Shown: piece by piece, positions 57,706-64,000 of the stretch | How positions within the stretch are numbered: the stretch's first letter is position 1 | Layout of the letters: the number at the start of each line of letters is the position of its first letter | DNA from: JANXQZ01 sp038225555 | GTDB taxonomy: Bacteria; Acidobacteriota; Terriglobia; Bryobacterales; Bryobacteraceae | DNA: 64,000 nucleotides | Assembly (NCBI GenBank): GCA_038225555.1 | Contig: JBBRRB010000002.1 | Location: 1 to 64,000 of the forward strand | Direction: 5' to 3' | The notes under the pieces: model-generated | What the model was told of the DNA's origin: nothing | Database searches by the model: none | Seen by the model: only the letters and a program-made list of their open reading frames with translations | Made by a program: the position numbers and the translations under genes

Positions 57706-59487
57706 TTGCCCATGAACACATCCCCGAAACGTCTCCGCAGCGAGATCTGGTTCAACGACATGACCGAACCCGGCGAGACCGCCGTGTATCTCGAACGGTT
57801 CAACAATTACGGCATCACGCGCGGGGAACTGCAATCGGGACGGCCTGTCATCGGCATAGCGCAATCGGGCGGCGACTTAACGCCGTGCAATCGGCATCAT
57901 CTGCAGTTAGCCGCACGCGTCAAAGACGGGATTCGCGATGCGGGCGGAATCGCGTTCGAATTCCCCATGCATCCGATGCAGGAGAGTTGTCGCCGCCCCA
58001 CGGCTGCGCTTGACCGCAATCTAGCCTATCTGGGTTTGGTCGAAGTGCTCTGCGGGTATCCTCTCGACGGCGTGGTTATGATGACGGGTTGCGATAAGAC
58101 CACGCCCGCGTGCCTGATGGCTGCTGCGACGGTAAACCTCCCGACTATCGTCCTCTCCGGCGGTCCGATGCTGGACGGGTACTTCAAAGGGAAGCTCGCC
58201 GGCTCCGGCATGGCCCTCTGGGAAGCGCGGCGTCTGCTGGCGGGCGGAGAAATCGATGAAGCCGAGTTGATCGACATCGTCTGCGCATCCGCCCCTAGCC
58301 CCGGGCATTGCAACACGATGGGCACTGCGCTCTCGATGAACTCGCTGGCCGAGGCGTTGGGCATGTCGCTCCCTGGATGCGCCACAATTCCGGCACCGTA
58401 TGGGGATCGGGGCAAGATGGCTTATCGCACCGGCCATCGCATCGTGGGCATGGTTCACGAAGATCTCACGCCGGAACGCATTCTCACGCGGGAGGCGTTC
58501 GACAACGCCATCGTCATCTGCTCTGCGATCGGCGGCTCCACCAATTGTCCGCCTCACATTAACGCGATCGCCCGGCACATAGGCATTCCGCTCGACATTC
58601 AGGACTGGGAAATTGTCGGCCATGAAATCCCGCTGCTCGTGAACGTTCAACCTGCGGGTAAAGTGCTGGGAGAGGGTTTCCACCGCGCGGGCGGAGTTCC
58701 GGGCGTCTTTAGCGAGTTGATTCCAGCCGGAAAAGTGCATACCGATGCGCTCACCGTGACGGGCAAGACGGTCGGTGAGAACTACGCGGGCGCGACTGTG
58801 GTGGATCCCGAAATTATCCGACCTTTCGGGGATCCTCTGATGAACGACGCCGGCTTCCTGGTTGTTTCGGGCAACCTGTTCCACTCCGCGCTTGTGAAGA
58901 CGTCGGTGATCAGCCCCGACTTCCGTCGTCGATTCCTCTCGAAACCCGGGTCGGAGGATTGTTTCGTCGCGCGGGTGATCGTATTCGAAGGACCCGAGGA
59001 CTACCGCAGCCGCATCAACGATCCGGAACTGGCGATCGATGATACCTGCATGCTGGTGGTGCGCGGTGCAGGCCCCATCGCGTATCCGGGATCGGCGGAA
59101 GTGGTGAACATGACCCCGCCCGATTACCTTGTGAAGCAAGGTATTCGCATGCTCCCCTGCATGGGCGACGGCAGGCAGAGCGGCACGTCAGATACTCCAT
59201 CAATCTTGAATGCCTCTCCGGAAGCCGCTGCTGGAGGGAATCTGGCGATTTTGAGGACGGGCGACGAGGTCAAAGTGGACTTGAAAAATCGCCGTGTGGA
59301 TGTCCTGATTGCTGATGAAGAGATCGAGCGGCGTTGGAGAGAGTTGACCCCTAAGGATTTGAAGCATGATTCGCCCTGGCAGGAACTCTATCGTTATCAT
59401 GTCGGTCAGTTGGAGACTGGCGCTTGTCTAGAGTTCGCGGTGAAGTATCGGGACCTACGAAAAACCGTACCCCGACACTCTCACTGA
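57706..59487 (+). CDS. Sugar-acid dehydratase, IlvD/Edd family
   Basis: 593 residues (591 if the ATG at 57712 is used). Iron-sulfur cysteines appear in the family order: DLTPCNRHH, MTGCDKTTPAC and SPGHCNTMGTA. The sequence is closer in layout to arabonate/xylonate dehydratases (FNNYGITRGELQSGRPVIGIAQSGGDLTPCN) than to IlvD of amino acid synthesis. It probably dehydrates an aldonic acid to a 2-keto-3-deoxy acid, with the LacD-like aldolase next to it acting downstream. Confidence 0.85.
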   Translation: MPMNTSPKRLRSEIWFNDMTEPGETAVYLERFNNYGITRGELQSGRPVIGIAQSGGDLTPCNRHHLQLAARVKDGIRDAGGIAFEFPMHPMQESCRRPTAALDRNLAYLGLVEVLCGYPLDGVVMMTGCDKTTPACLMAAATVNLPTIVLSGGPMLDGYFKGKLAGSGMALWEARRLLAGGEIDEAELIDIVCASAPSPGHCNTMGTALSMNSLAEALGMSLPGCATIPAPYGDRGKMAYRTGHRIVGMVHEDLTPERILTREAFDNAIVICSAIGGSTNCPPHINAIARHIGIPLDIQDWEIVGHEIPLLVNVQPAGKVLGEGFHRAGGVPGVFSELIPAGKVHTDALTVTGKTVGENYAGATVVDPEIIRPFGDPLMNDAGFLVVSGNLFHSALVKTSVISPDFRRRFLSKPGSEDCFVARVIVFEGPEDYRSRINDPELAIDDTCMLVVRGAGPIAYPGSAEVVNMTPPDYLVKQGIRMLPCMGDGRQSGTSDTPSILNASPEAAAGGNLAILRTGDEVKVDLKNRRVDVLIADEEIERRWRELTPKDLKHDSPWQELYRYHVGQLETGACLEFAVKYRDLRKTVPRHSH

Positions 59488-59518
59488 TCAAACCCAGTCC
59501 TGATTTCTTGTCCCGCTT

Positions 59519-59563
59519 TGTGGGGCAGGCAATCCTGCCTGCAGCCGGCTTTCAGCCGGCATC
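59519..59563. repeat. Double palindromic intergenic repeat
   Basis: Two adjacent hairpins occupy the gap after the dehydratase. The first is GGCAGG/CCTGCC with a four-base loop (59524-59539). The second is GCCGGCT/AGCCGGC with a three-base loop (59544-59560). The paired-palindrome layout resembles REP/BIME-like intergenic elements. No second copy was noticed in this window. Confidence 0.6.
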
Positions 59564-59582
59564 CTCATCGGAGATCGACCAG

Positions 59583-59611
59583 TTGACGCTCTCGCCCGCC
59601 TTATATATAGT
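59583..59611 (+). promoter_or_regulatory. Sigma70-type promoter for two small helical genes
   Basis: TTGACG (59583-59588), a 17-base spacer and TATAGT (59606-59611) match the consensus at ten of twelve positions. Transcription would begin near 59618, only about 11 bases before the ATG at 59629. The Shine-Dalgarno AAGGAG (59617-59622) would then lie at the very 5' end. Confidence 0.6.
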
Positions 59612-59628
59612 TCTACAAGGAGCGATTT

Positions 59629-59790
59629 ATGAACCCGGAAGAGATGCTGAAGGTACTGGAAGAACAGGCCGCACAAGCGAAAAAGATGGCCCAAGCGACT
59701 CAAGGTGCCGCTACTGTCAAAGACAGCGCAACCAAATTAAAGCAGTCCCTCGCGGCCGCCAAAGTGGCCACCAAGGACGTCAAGGACTAG
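59629..59790 (+). CDS. Small helical protein (53 residues)
   Basis: MNPEEMLKVLEEQAAQAKKM followed by AQATQGAATVKDSATKLKQS and an Ala/Lys-rich end. It has no Cys or Trp, is strongly Ala, Lys and Gln rich, and is likely one long amphipathic helix or coiled coil. AAGGAG sits seven bases before the ATG, and a good promoter lies immediately upstream. It is followed after 20 bases by another small helical gene, with which it is probably co-transcribed. Function unknown; an abundant structural or nucleoid-associated role is only a guess. Confidence 0.7.
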   Translation: MNPEEMLKVLEEQAAQAKKMAQATQGAATVKDSATKLKQSLAAAKVATKDVKD

Positions 59791-59810
59791 CCTCTTAGGA
59801 GCAGAACCCC

Positions 59811-60239
59811 ATGGGAAAAACAACGGATAAATTCATAAGCGATATGTCGGTAACGGAGGCGAGCTTCGTCCTGCTCTGCGATGAAGTCATTCAATTCGGC
59901 GAGTTTATGAAGGCCAAAGCGAAAGAGTACGAAGATATTTTAAAGCTCTATCACGCCACGCTGCCCACGGACCGGAAAAAATTCGACGCCGAAGTCTGGC
60001 CGAAATACCAACAGATTTCCCAGGACTGGCCCGCGAAGGTCCTTCCTGCCCAGAAGGCCATGAAAGCCAAGCTCGATGCGGCATGTAAATCCCTCAAGTC
60101 CGCGACCGACAAGTTTGAAACCTACGTTAAGCTCAAGGAGAAGCTTTGGGTCGGGACCAAAAATTCCGCACCGGCCGCGAAGGATGCAATCGCAAAAGCG
60201 CGGAAGCTGTATACGGATGCTCAGGCCTTATCGGTCTAA
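59811..60239 (+). CDS. Helical hypothetical protein (142 residues)
   Basis: All-helical and charged: MSVTEASFVLLCDEVIQFGEFMKAKAKEYEDILKLYHATLP, then PKYQQISQDWPAKVLPAQKAMKAKLDAACKSL, ending DAIAKARKLYTDAQALSV. AGGAG precedes the ATG by about eight bases. No domain was recognised. It is co-directional with the 53-residue protein and lies 21 bases upstream of the CocE hydrolase. Confidence 0.68.
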   Translation: MGKTTDKFISDMSVTEASFVLLCDEVIQFGEFMKAKAKEYEDILKLYHATLPTDRKKFDAEVWPKYQQISQDWPAKVLPAQKAMKAKLDAACKSLKSATDKFETYVKLKEKLWVGTKNSAPAAKDAIAKARKLYTDAQALSV

Positions 60240-60260
60240 TCGGGTACCCTTGTAGTTCCG

Positions 60261-62180
60261 ATGAAAACCAGAATCGCCGCAACCCTCCTCCTTACATCCC
60301 TCATCGCCTTTGCCCAGCCTCCGCGTCGCGCGGACATGGATACGCCCGAGGCCCGGGCCGAAGAAAAGCGCGTACGCGATCTCGCCGACTTCGTGAAAGA
60401 GAATTACACGAAGTACGAATACCAGATCGCCATGCGCGACGGCAAACTGCTCTTCACGGCAGTGTACGTCCCGAAAGACTCGTCCGAGAAGTGGCCCATC
60501 ATGCTGAACCGCACTCCCTACAGCGTGAGCCCATACGGAGTGAACAACTATAAAGCAAACCTCGGACCTTCCGAGAAATTCACTCGCGAGAAGTTTATCT
60601 TCGCCTACCAGGACGTGCGCGGACGCAACCTCTCCGAGGGCACTTTCGTCGACGTGCGCCCGCAGATTGCGAACAAGCGCGGCAAGCAAGACATCGACGA
60701 ATCCAGCGACACTTACGACACTATCGAGTGGTTGGTTAAGAACATCCCCAACAACAACGGGCGCGCCGGCATCTCGGGTATTTCCTACCCTGGCTTTTAC
60801 GCTTCAGCCGGCTGCGTGGACGCGCACCCCGCGTTGAAGGCCTGTTCCCCGCAAGCCCCTGTCACTGACTGGTTCATTGGCGATGACTTCCATCACAACG
60901 GCACGCTGTACCTGCCCCACGCCTACAATTTCATGAACTTCTTTGGCAGGCCGCGTCCAGACCCCGTGCGGCCTGACGACGTGATCCGCCCGCTCACTCC
61001 CAACCGGGTCGACGCGTACAAGTTTTTCCTCGAAGCCGGTCCTCTCGCCAACATCAACGAGAAATACTTCAAGAACGACGTTGCCTTCTGGAACGAAATG
61101 CTGAAGCACCCGAACTACGATGAGTTCTGGCAGTCCCGCGATATCCGGCGACACCTGAAGAACATCAAGCCTGCTGTGATGACCGTGGGCGGCTGGTTCG
61201 ATGCCGAGGATCTGTTTGGAGCCTTGGCCGTGTACAAGGCCATCGAGAAGCAGAATCCGCAAGCGAACAACATGCTGGTGATGGGCCCTTGGTTTCATGG
61301 CGGATGGTCGCGGGGCGATGGCGATCACCTGGGAGCCGTCAGCTTCGATTCGAAGACGTCGGCCTTTTTTCGAGAGAATATCGAGTTTCCATTTTTCAAC
61401 TTCTATCTAAAGGACAAGGGCGATCCCAAGCTGCCCGAAGCTTACGTTTTCGAGACCGGAACCAACGTCTGGCGCAAGCAGGATGCGTGGCCGCCGAAAA
61501 ATGTTGTCCCCAACATTCTCTACTTTCAGGCCAACGGCAAGCTTGCCTTCTCGATGCCCAACGAGCCCAACGCGTTTGACGAGTACGTCAGCGACCCGAA
61601 TAAGCCTGTGCCGTATATCGCTTCATACAAAGCCGGCATGACTCGCGAACACATGGTGGAGGATCAGCGCTTCGCCTCCTCTCGCACTGACGTGCTCACT
61701 TATCAAACCGATCCGCTCCCCAACGACATGACGCTTGCTGGGCCAATCGATGCCAGCCTGTTCGTCTCCACCACCGGCACCGATTCGGACTGGGTCGTGA
61801 AACTCGTCGACGTCTACCCTGACGATTACCCGAACCCCGATCCCAACCCGACCGACGTCACCATGGGCGGGTATCAACAACTGGTCCGGGGAGAAGCCTT
61901 CCGCGGTCGTTTTCGCAAGAGCTTCGAAAAGCCGGAGCCGTTCACTCCCGGCAAAATGGATCGCGTGGAGTACCAGCTTCCCGACATCTACCATACGTTC
62001 AGGCGCGGCCATCGCATCATGGTCCAAGTGCAATCGAGCTGGTTCCCCCTGGCCGACCGCAATCCGCAGACTTACGTCGATATCGCCAATGCCAAGTCCA
62101 CTGACTTCGTGAAAGCCACGCAGCACGTGTACCGGATGCCGGGCGCATCGTCTGCGATCAAGGTTTCCGTGGTGAAATAA
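60261..62180 (+). CDS. Secreted CocE/NonD family hydrolase (X-Pro dipeptidyl-peptidase-like)
   Basis: 639 residues with a signal peptide (to about residue 19). An alpha/beta-hydrolase core has the Ser elbow GISGISYPGF (about residue 175), the lid region DWFIGDDFHHNGTL, and the acid/His part PAVMTVGGWFDAEDLFGAL...MVMGPWFHGGWSRGDG (about 310-355). A C-terminal jelly-roll domain (DMTLAGPIDASLFVSTTGTDSDWVVKLVDVYPDD) follows. This is the CocE, X-Pro aminopeptidase and glutaryl-7-ACA acylase group. It probably cleaves esters or peptides outside the cell. Confidence 0.85.
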   Translation: MKTRIAATLLLTSLIAFAQPPRRADMDTPEARAEEKRVRDLADFVKENYTKYEYQIAMRDGKLLFTAVYVPKDSSEKWPIMLNRTPYSVSPYGVNNYKANLGPSEKFTREKFIFAYQDVRGRNLSEGTFVDVRPQIANKRGKQDIDESSDTYDTIEWLVKNIPNNNGRAGISGISYPGFYASAGCVDAHPALKACSPQAPVTDWFIGDDFHHNGTLYLPHAYNFMNFFGRPRPDPVRPDDVIRPLTPNRVDAYKFFLEAGPLANINEKYFKNDVAFWNEMLKHPNYDEFWQSRDIRRHLKNIKPAVMTVGGWFDAEDLFGALAVYKAIEKQNPQANNMLVMGPWFHGGWSRGDGDHLGAVSFDSKTSAFFRENIEFPFFNFYLKDKGDPKLPEAYVFETGTNVWRKQDAWPPKNVVPNILYFQANGKLAFSMPNEPNAFDEYVSDPNKPVPYIASYKAGMTREHMVEDQRFASSRTDVLTYQTDPLPNDMTLAGPIDASLFVSTTGTDSDWVVKLVDVYPDDYPNPDPNPTDVTMGGYQQLVRGEAFRGRFRKSFEKPEPFTPGKMDRVEYQLPDIYHTFRRGHRIMVQVQSSWFPLADRNPQTYVDIANAKSTDFVKATQHVYRMPGASSAIKVSVVK

Positions 62181-62199
62181 AGGGCAAGAGGTAACGGAA

Positions 62200-62613
62200 G
62201 TGATCAGGATCCTTGTCTTATTCAGCATCGCCCTTGCCGCCTTTGGAGCGGAGGATCAATGGACCAAGGTCATGGACCTGAAGAGCGGCGCGGAGTTGCG
62301 GATTTACAAGAAAGACGCGAAACAACCTGTGCTCGCCAAAATGGACGAGGCCAACGCCGACAGCTTGCTTGTGGTGGTGAAGAACGAGCAAGTGTCCATT
62401 CCCAAGGATCAGATCGACCGCATTGATGCGCGTCCAAAGACCGGCCGCATAGTGAGGCATAACGAATCGACGATCAAGGACCCGAATACCGCCATCCCGT
62501 CGCCCACGAGGCCCGAACCGGCTCGGGTTCCAACCGCCTCCACATCCAGTGGAGTCAACTTCGGATCCAAGCCGGACTTCGAGACCGTCTACCGTCGCTC
62601 GCCGGGCAAGTAG
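62200..62613 (+). CDS. Secreted hypothetical protein
   Basis: 137 residues, GTG start. Signal peptide (ILVLFSIALAAFGA), then a small beta-rich domain (WTKVMDLKSGAELRIYKKDAK...LLVVVKNEQVSIPKDQIDRIDARP) that resembles an SH3-like or LSm-like barrel. A disordered Pro/Thr/Ser tail from about residue 95 follows. It lies 19 bases downstream of the CocE hydrolase. No function can be assigned. Confidence 0.65.
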   Translation: MIRILVLFSIALAAFGAEDQWTKVMDLKSGAELRIYKKDAKQPVLAKMDEANADSLLVVVKNEQVSIPKDQIDRIDARPKTGRIVRHNESTIKDPNTAIPSPTRPEPARVPTASTSSGVNFGSKPDFETVYRRSPGK

Positions 62614-62615
62614 CG

Positions 62616-63623
62616 CTACTGGCCCATTACGACAAGCTTGAACGAGCCGGGGAGAATCGCGGGTCGCGGGTGCGCGTTTTGCGCCGTGGCCGCCGGAGCC
62701 GGTCCGTATTCAGCGGCTGGCAAGTAGACCATGTGGGTTTTTTCGTCCACCGCCATCGTGCGCGCTCCCTTCTGGGTCTTGGCCGTTTCGAGCACCGCCC
62801 ATTTTCCGCCCTTTTGCCCAACTACCGTCAGATTGCCTTCGCCGTTGGAACTGAATGCAACGCCCTTCTCCGGATCGAACCCCGCGCCATCCGCCCCGTC
62901 GCCGATCGGGACAGTCCCGATCACCTTCCCTGCATCGGGGTCCGAGATAGCCATCAACTTGTTCCCGCAGACCGAGAAAATTCGTCGGTTCTTCACATCC
63001 ATCGCCAGTCCGGAGGGTTCGTCGCAGGGCTTTAGAGAATACCGCTTGGTGACGGCCAGGGACTTTGCGTCAATCTCCGCTACCTCGCTGGTGTCCTCGA
63101 TGTTCACATAGATCTTGCCCTTCCCGTCCGCTGCGGAGAACTCCGGCTTACCGCCAAGTTTGATGGTCCCGTCCACCTTTCCAGTCTTGGCATCGATGGC
63201 AGTTGCGTCCTTCGATCTGCCGTTGAAGGTGAACACGCGGCCTGATACAGGCTCAAACTGAATCGCGTCCGGGTTTTCGCCAGTCTTGACTTGCCCTTCC
63301 GGCTTTAGCGTTTTCAGATCGAAGATCGTGATGTTGTTCGCGCGTCCATTGCTCGTGAATCCGCGGTTGAGCGATGGAGCCACCGCAATTCCATGCACGC
63401 CGGGAGTGTCGGCGATCTCGCCCACAACAGTGCCTTGGTCCAGATCCACTACGTGCACGCGGGTTCCGTGCGAGACATACAGCCGACGAGCCTCAGTGTC
63501 CGCAGTGAGGTAGTCCCACCCCCCTTCGCCGCCCACTTTGACCTCTTTCACCACATGGAATCCGGTCGACGCCGCAATCGCAACGGCCGCAGTGGCTAAT
63601 GTAATCCGAGTTAATTTCATCAT
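62616..63623 (-). CDS. Secreted YVTN-type beta-propeller protein, copy 2
   Basis: About 335 residues from ATG 63623 (the frame is open to 63662, but MMKLTRITLATAAVAIAAS is the signal start). Blades include GGWDYLTADTEARRLYVSHGTRVHVVDLDQG, GRVFTFNGRSKDATAIDAKTG and GKIYVNIEDTSEVAEIDAK. It is a paralogue of the protein at 43817-44815. It lies two bases from the PepSY-like gene upstream, and the two are probably co-translated. Function unknown. Confidence 0.8.
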   Translation of the reverse strand: MMKLTRITLATAAVAIAASTGFHVVKEVKVGGEGGWDYLTADTEARRLYVSHGTRVHVVDLDQGTVVGEIADTPGVHGIAVAPSLNRGFTSNGRANNITIFDLKTLKPEGQVKTGENPDAIQFEPVSGRVFTFNGRSKDATAIDAKTGKVDGTIKLGGKPEFSAADGKGKIYVNIEDTSEVAEIDAKSLAVTKRYSLKPCDEPSGLAMDVKNRRIFSVCGNKLMAISDPDAGKVIGTVPIGDGADGAGFDPEKGVAFSSNGEGNLTVVGQKGGKWAVLETAKTQKGARTMAVDEKTHMVYLPAAEYGPAPAATAQNAHPRPAILPGSFKLVVMGQ

Positions 63624-63624
63624 G

Positions 63625-64000
63625 TTAGTTCTTCTTGATCGTTCCATCGGCTGCAACCGCAACTTCGGACTTATTGCCGCCCTTGCTCACCGCCGCTTCG
63701 TAGCTTACCGCCGATCCCTTGGTAACCGACTCCACCTTCAACACCTTGCCGCCTTTCGCATAACCCTCAATAGCGGTCTTCGCCGCGACTGGAACCGTGT
63801 CCATCGCGACTTCCTGCTCTACCTCGACCACCGTTCCCGAGGCATCCACAAGCAGGTCTCGCGTTTTGCCGCTCACCTTGGTTTCGACTTCATACATGGT
63901 TTTCCCGCCTTCTACTTCCTTCGATACGCCGATGAGTTGAGCGTTCTTGGTTTCATCCTGAACTGTTTTCTGAACAGCCGCGGGCAGGTCCTTCACTTTC
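63625..64000 (-). CDS. PepSY-like protein (partial at window edge)
   Basis: At least 123 residues, with two PepSY-like repeats: LPAAVQKTVQDETKNAQLIGVSKEVEGGKTMYEVE and VPVAAKTAIEGYAKGGKVLKVESVTKGSAVSYEAAVSKGGNKSEVAVAADG. A GTG at 63996 could be a start, but the frame stays open to the window end. The expected signal peptide is probably outside, so the 5' end is taken as cut. PepSY-like domains often sit in the periplasm and bind peptides or metals. Co-directional with the beta-propeller gene. Confidence 0.7.
   Translation of the reverse strand, partial: KVKDLPAAVQKTVQDETKNAQLIGVSKEVEGGKTMYEVETKVSGKTRDLLVDASGTVVEVEQEVAMDTVPVAAKTAIEGYAKGGKVLKVESVTKGSAVSYEAAVSKGGNKSEVAVAADGTIKKN

Noticed and set aside
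58021..59139. Minus-strand 372-codon open frame
   Set aside because: Antisense to the dehydratase, which has intact iron-sulfur cysteines and family motifs.

Overview
The window is bacterial, GC-rich and densely coded. It most resembles a soil acidobacterium of the Solibacter/Bryobacter type (class Terriglobia, order Bryobacterales). Three features point there. Two secreted proteins (9167-12319 and 47159-48907) carry the C-terminal domain first described from Candidatus Solibacter usitatus (Soli_cterm, typical string YASPAQINF). There is a DUF1501/PSD1-cytochrome pair and a DUF1080 protein. There is also an Oar-like carboxypeptidase-regulatory/TonB receptor. The assignment is by gene content only; no 16S gene is present.

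Layout. 1-1885: end of tuf, rpmG, tRNA-Trp, secE, nusG and rplK, a standard translation/transcription cluster that stops abruptly after rplK. 1942-6272: egtB-egtD followed directly by an OpuC-like ABC importer (ATPase, permease, lipoprotein binding protein), which reads as one ergothioneine synthesis-and-transport operon. 6365-9046: a toxin-antitoxin pair whose toxin is frameshifted, a conserved hypothetical gene, a MarC protein and a GHMP kinase. 9167-12319: a ten-repeat NHL protein. 12355-17564 (minus strand): leader peptide, attenuator, ilvB-ilvN-ilvC-cimA, a branched-chain amino acid operon that makes 2-oxobutyrate precursors from pyruvate (citramalate route) and appears to be controlled by ribosome-mediated attenuation. 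17643-25497: a CpsB-type phosphatase, then a block of exported proteins (DUF1080, cytochrome c/monooxygenase-like, DUF29, DUF1501, PSD1 cytochrome).

25613-36198: an Ig-repeat secreted protein, a 5'-3' exonuclease, tRNA-Lys, a sugar ABC transporter without its binding protein, an exported alanine-racemase-fold protein and two tandem S41-like proteases. 36237-38728: a Phd antitoxin with the wreck of its VapC partner, a glutaredoxin-like protein and an ABC-2 exporter. 38735-48907: glycogen debranching enzyme, a SurA/PpiC lipoprotein, a PMT-like glycosyltransferase, a beta-propeller, a GH20-like hexosaminidase and a GH10 xylanase. 48989-64000: an ASCH protein, a membrane protein, a tricorn-like protease, the TonB receptor, a LacD-like aldolase with a sugar-acid dehydratase, two small helical proteins behind a good promoter, a CocE-type hydrolase, a second beta-propeller and a PepSY-like protein cut by the window edge.

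No insertion sequence, prophage, CRISPR array, rRNA or replication origin was recognised. The only gene-free stretch near 300 bases is the ilvB leader region (17323-17642), which holds the leader peptide, the attenuator and a dyad. The strongest candidates for new biology are the ilv attenuator and the ergothioneine biosynthesis-transport operon.
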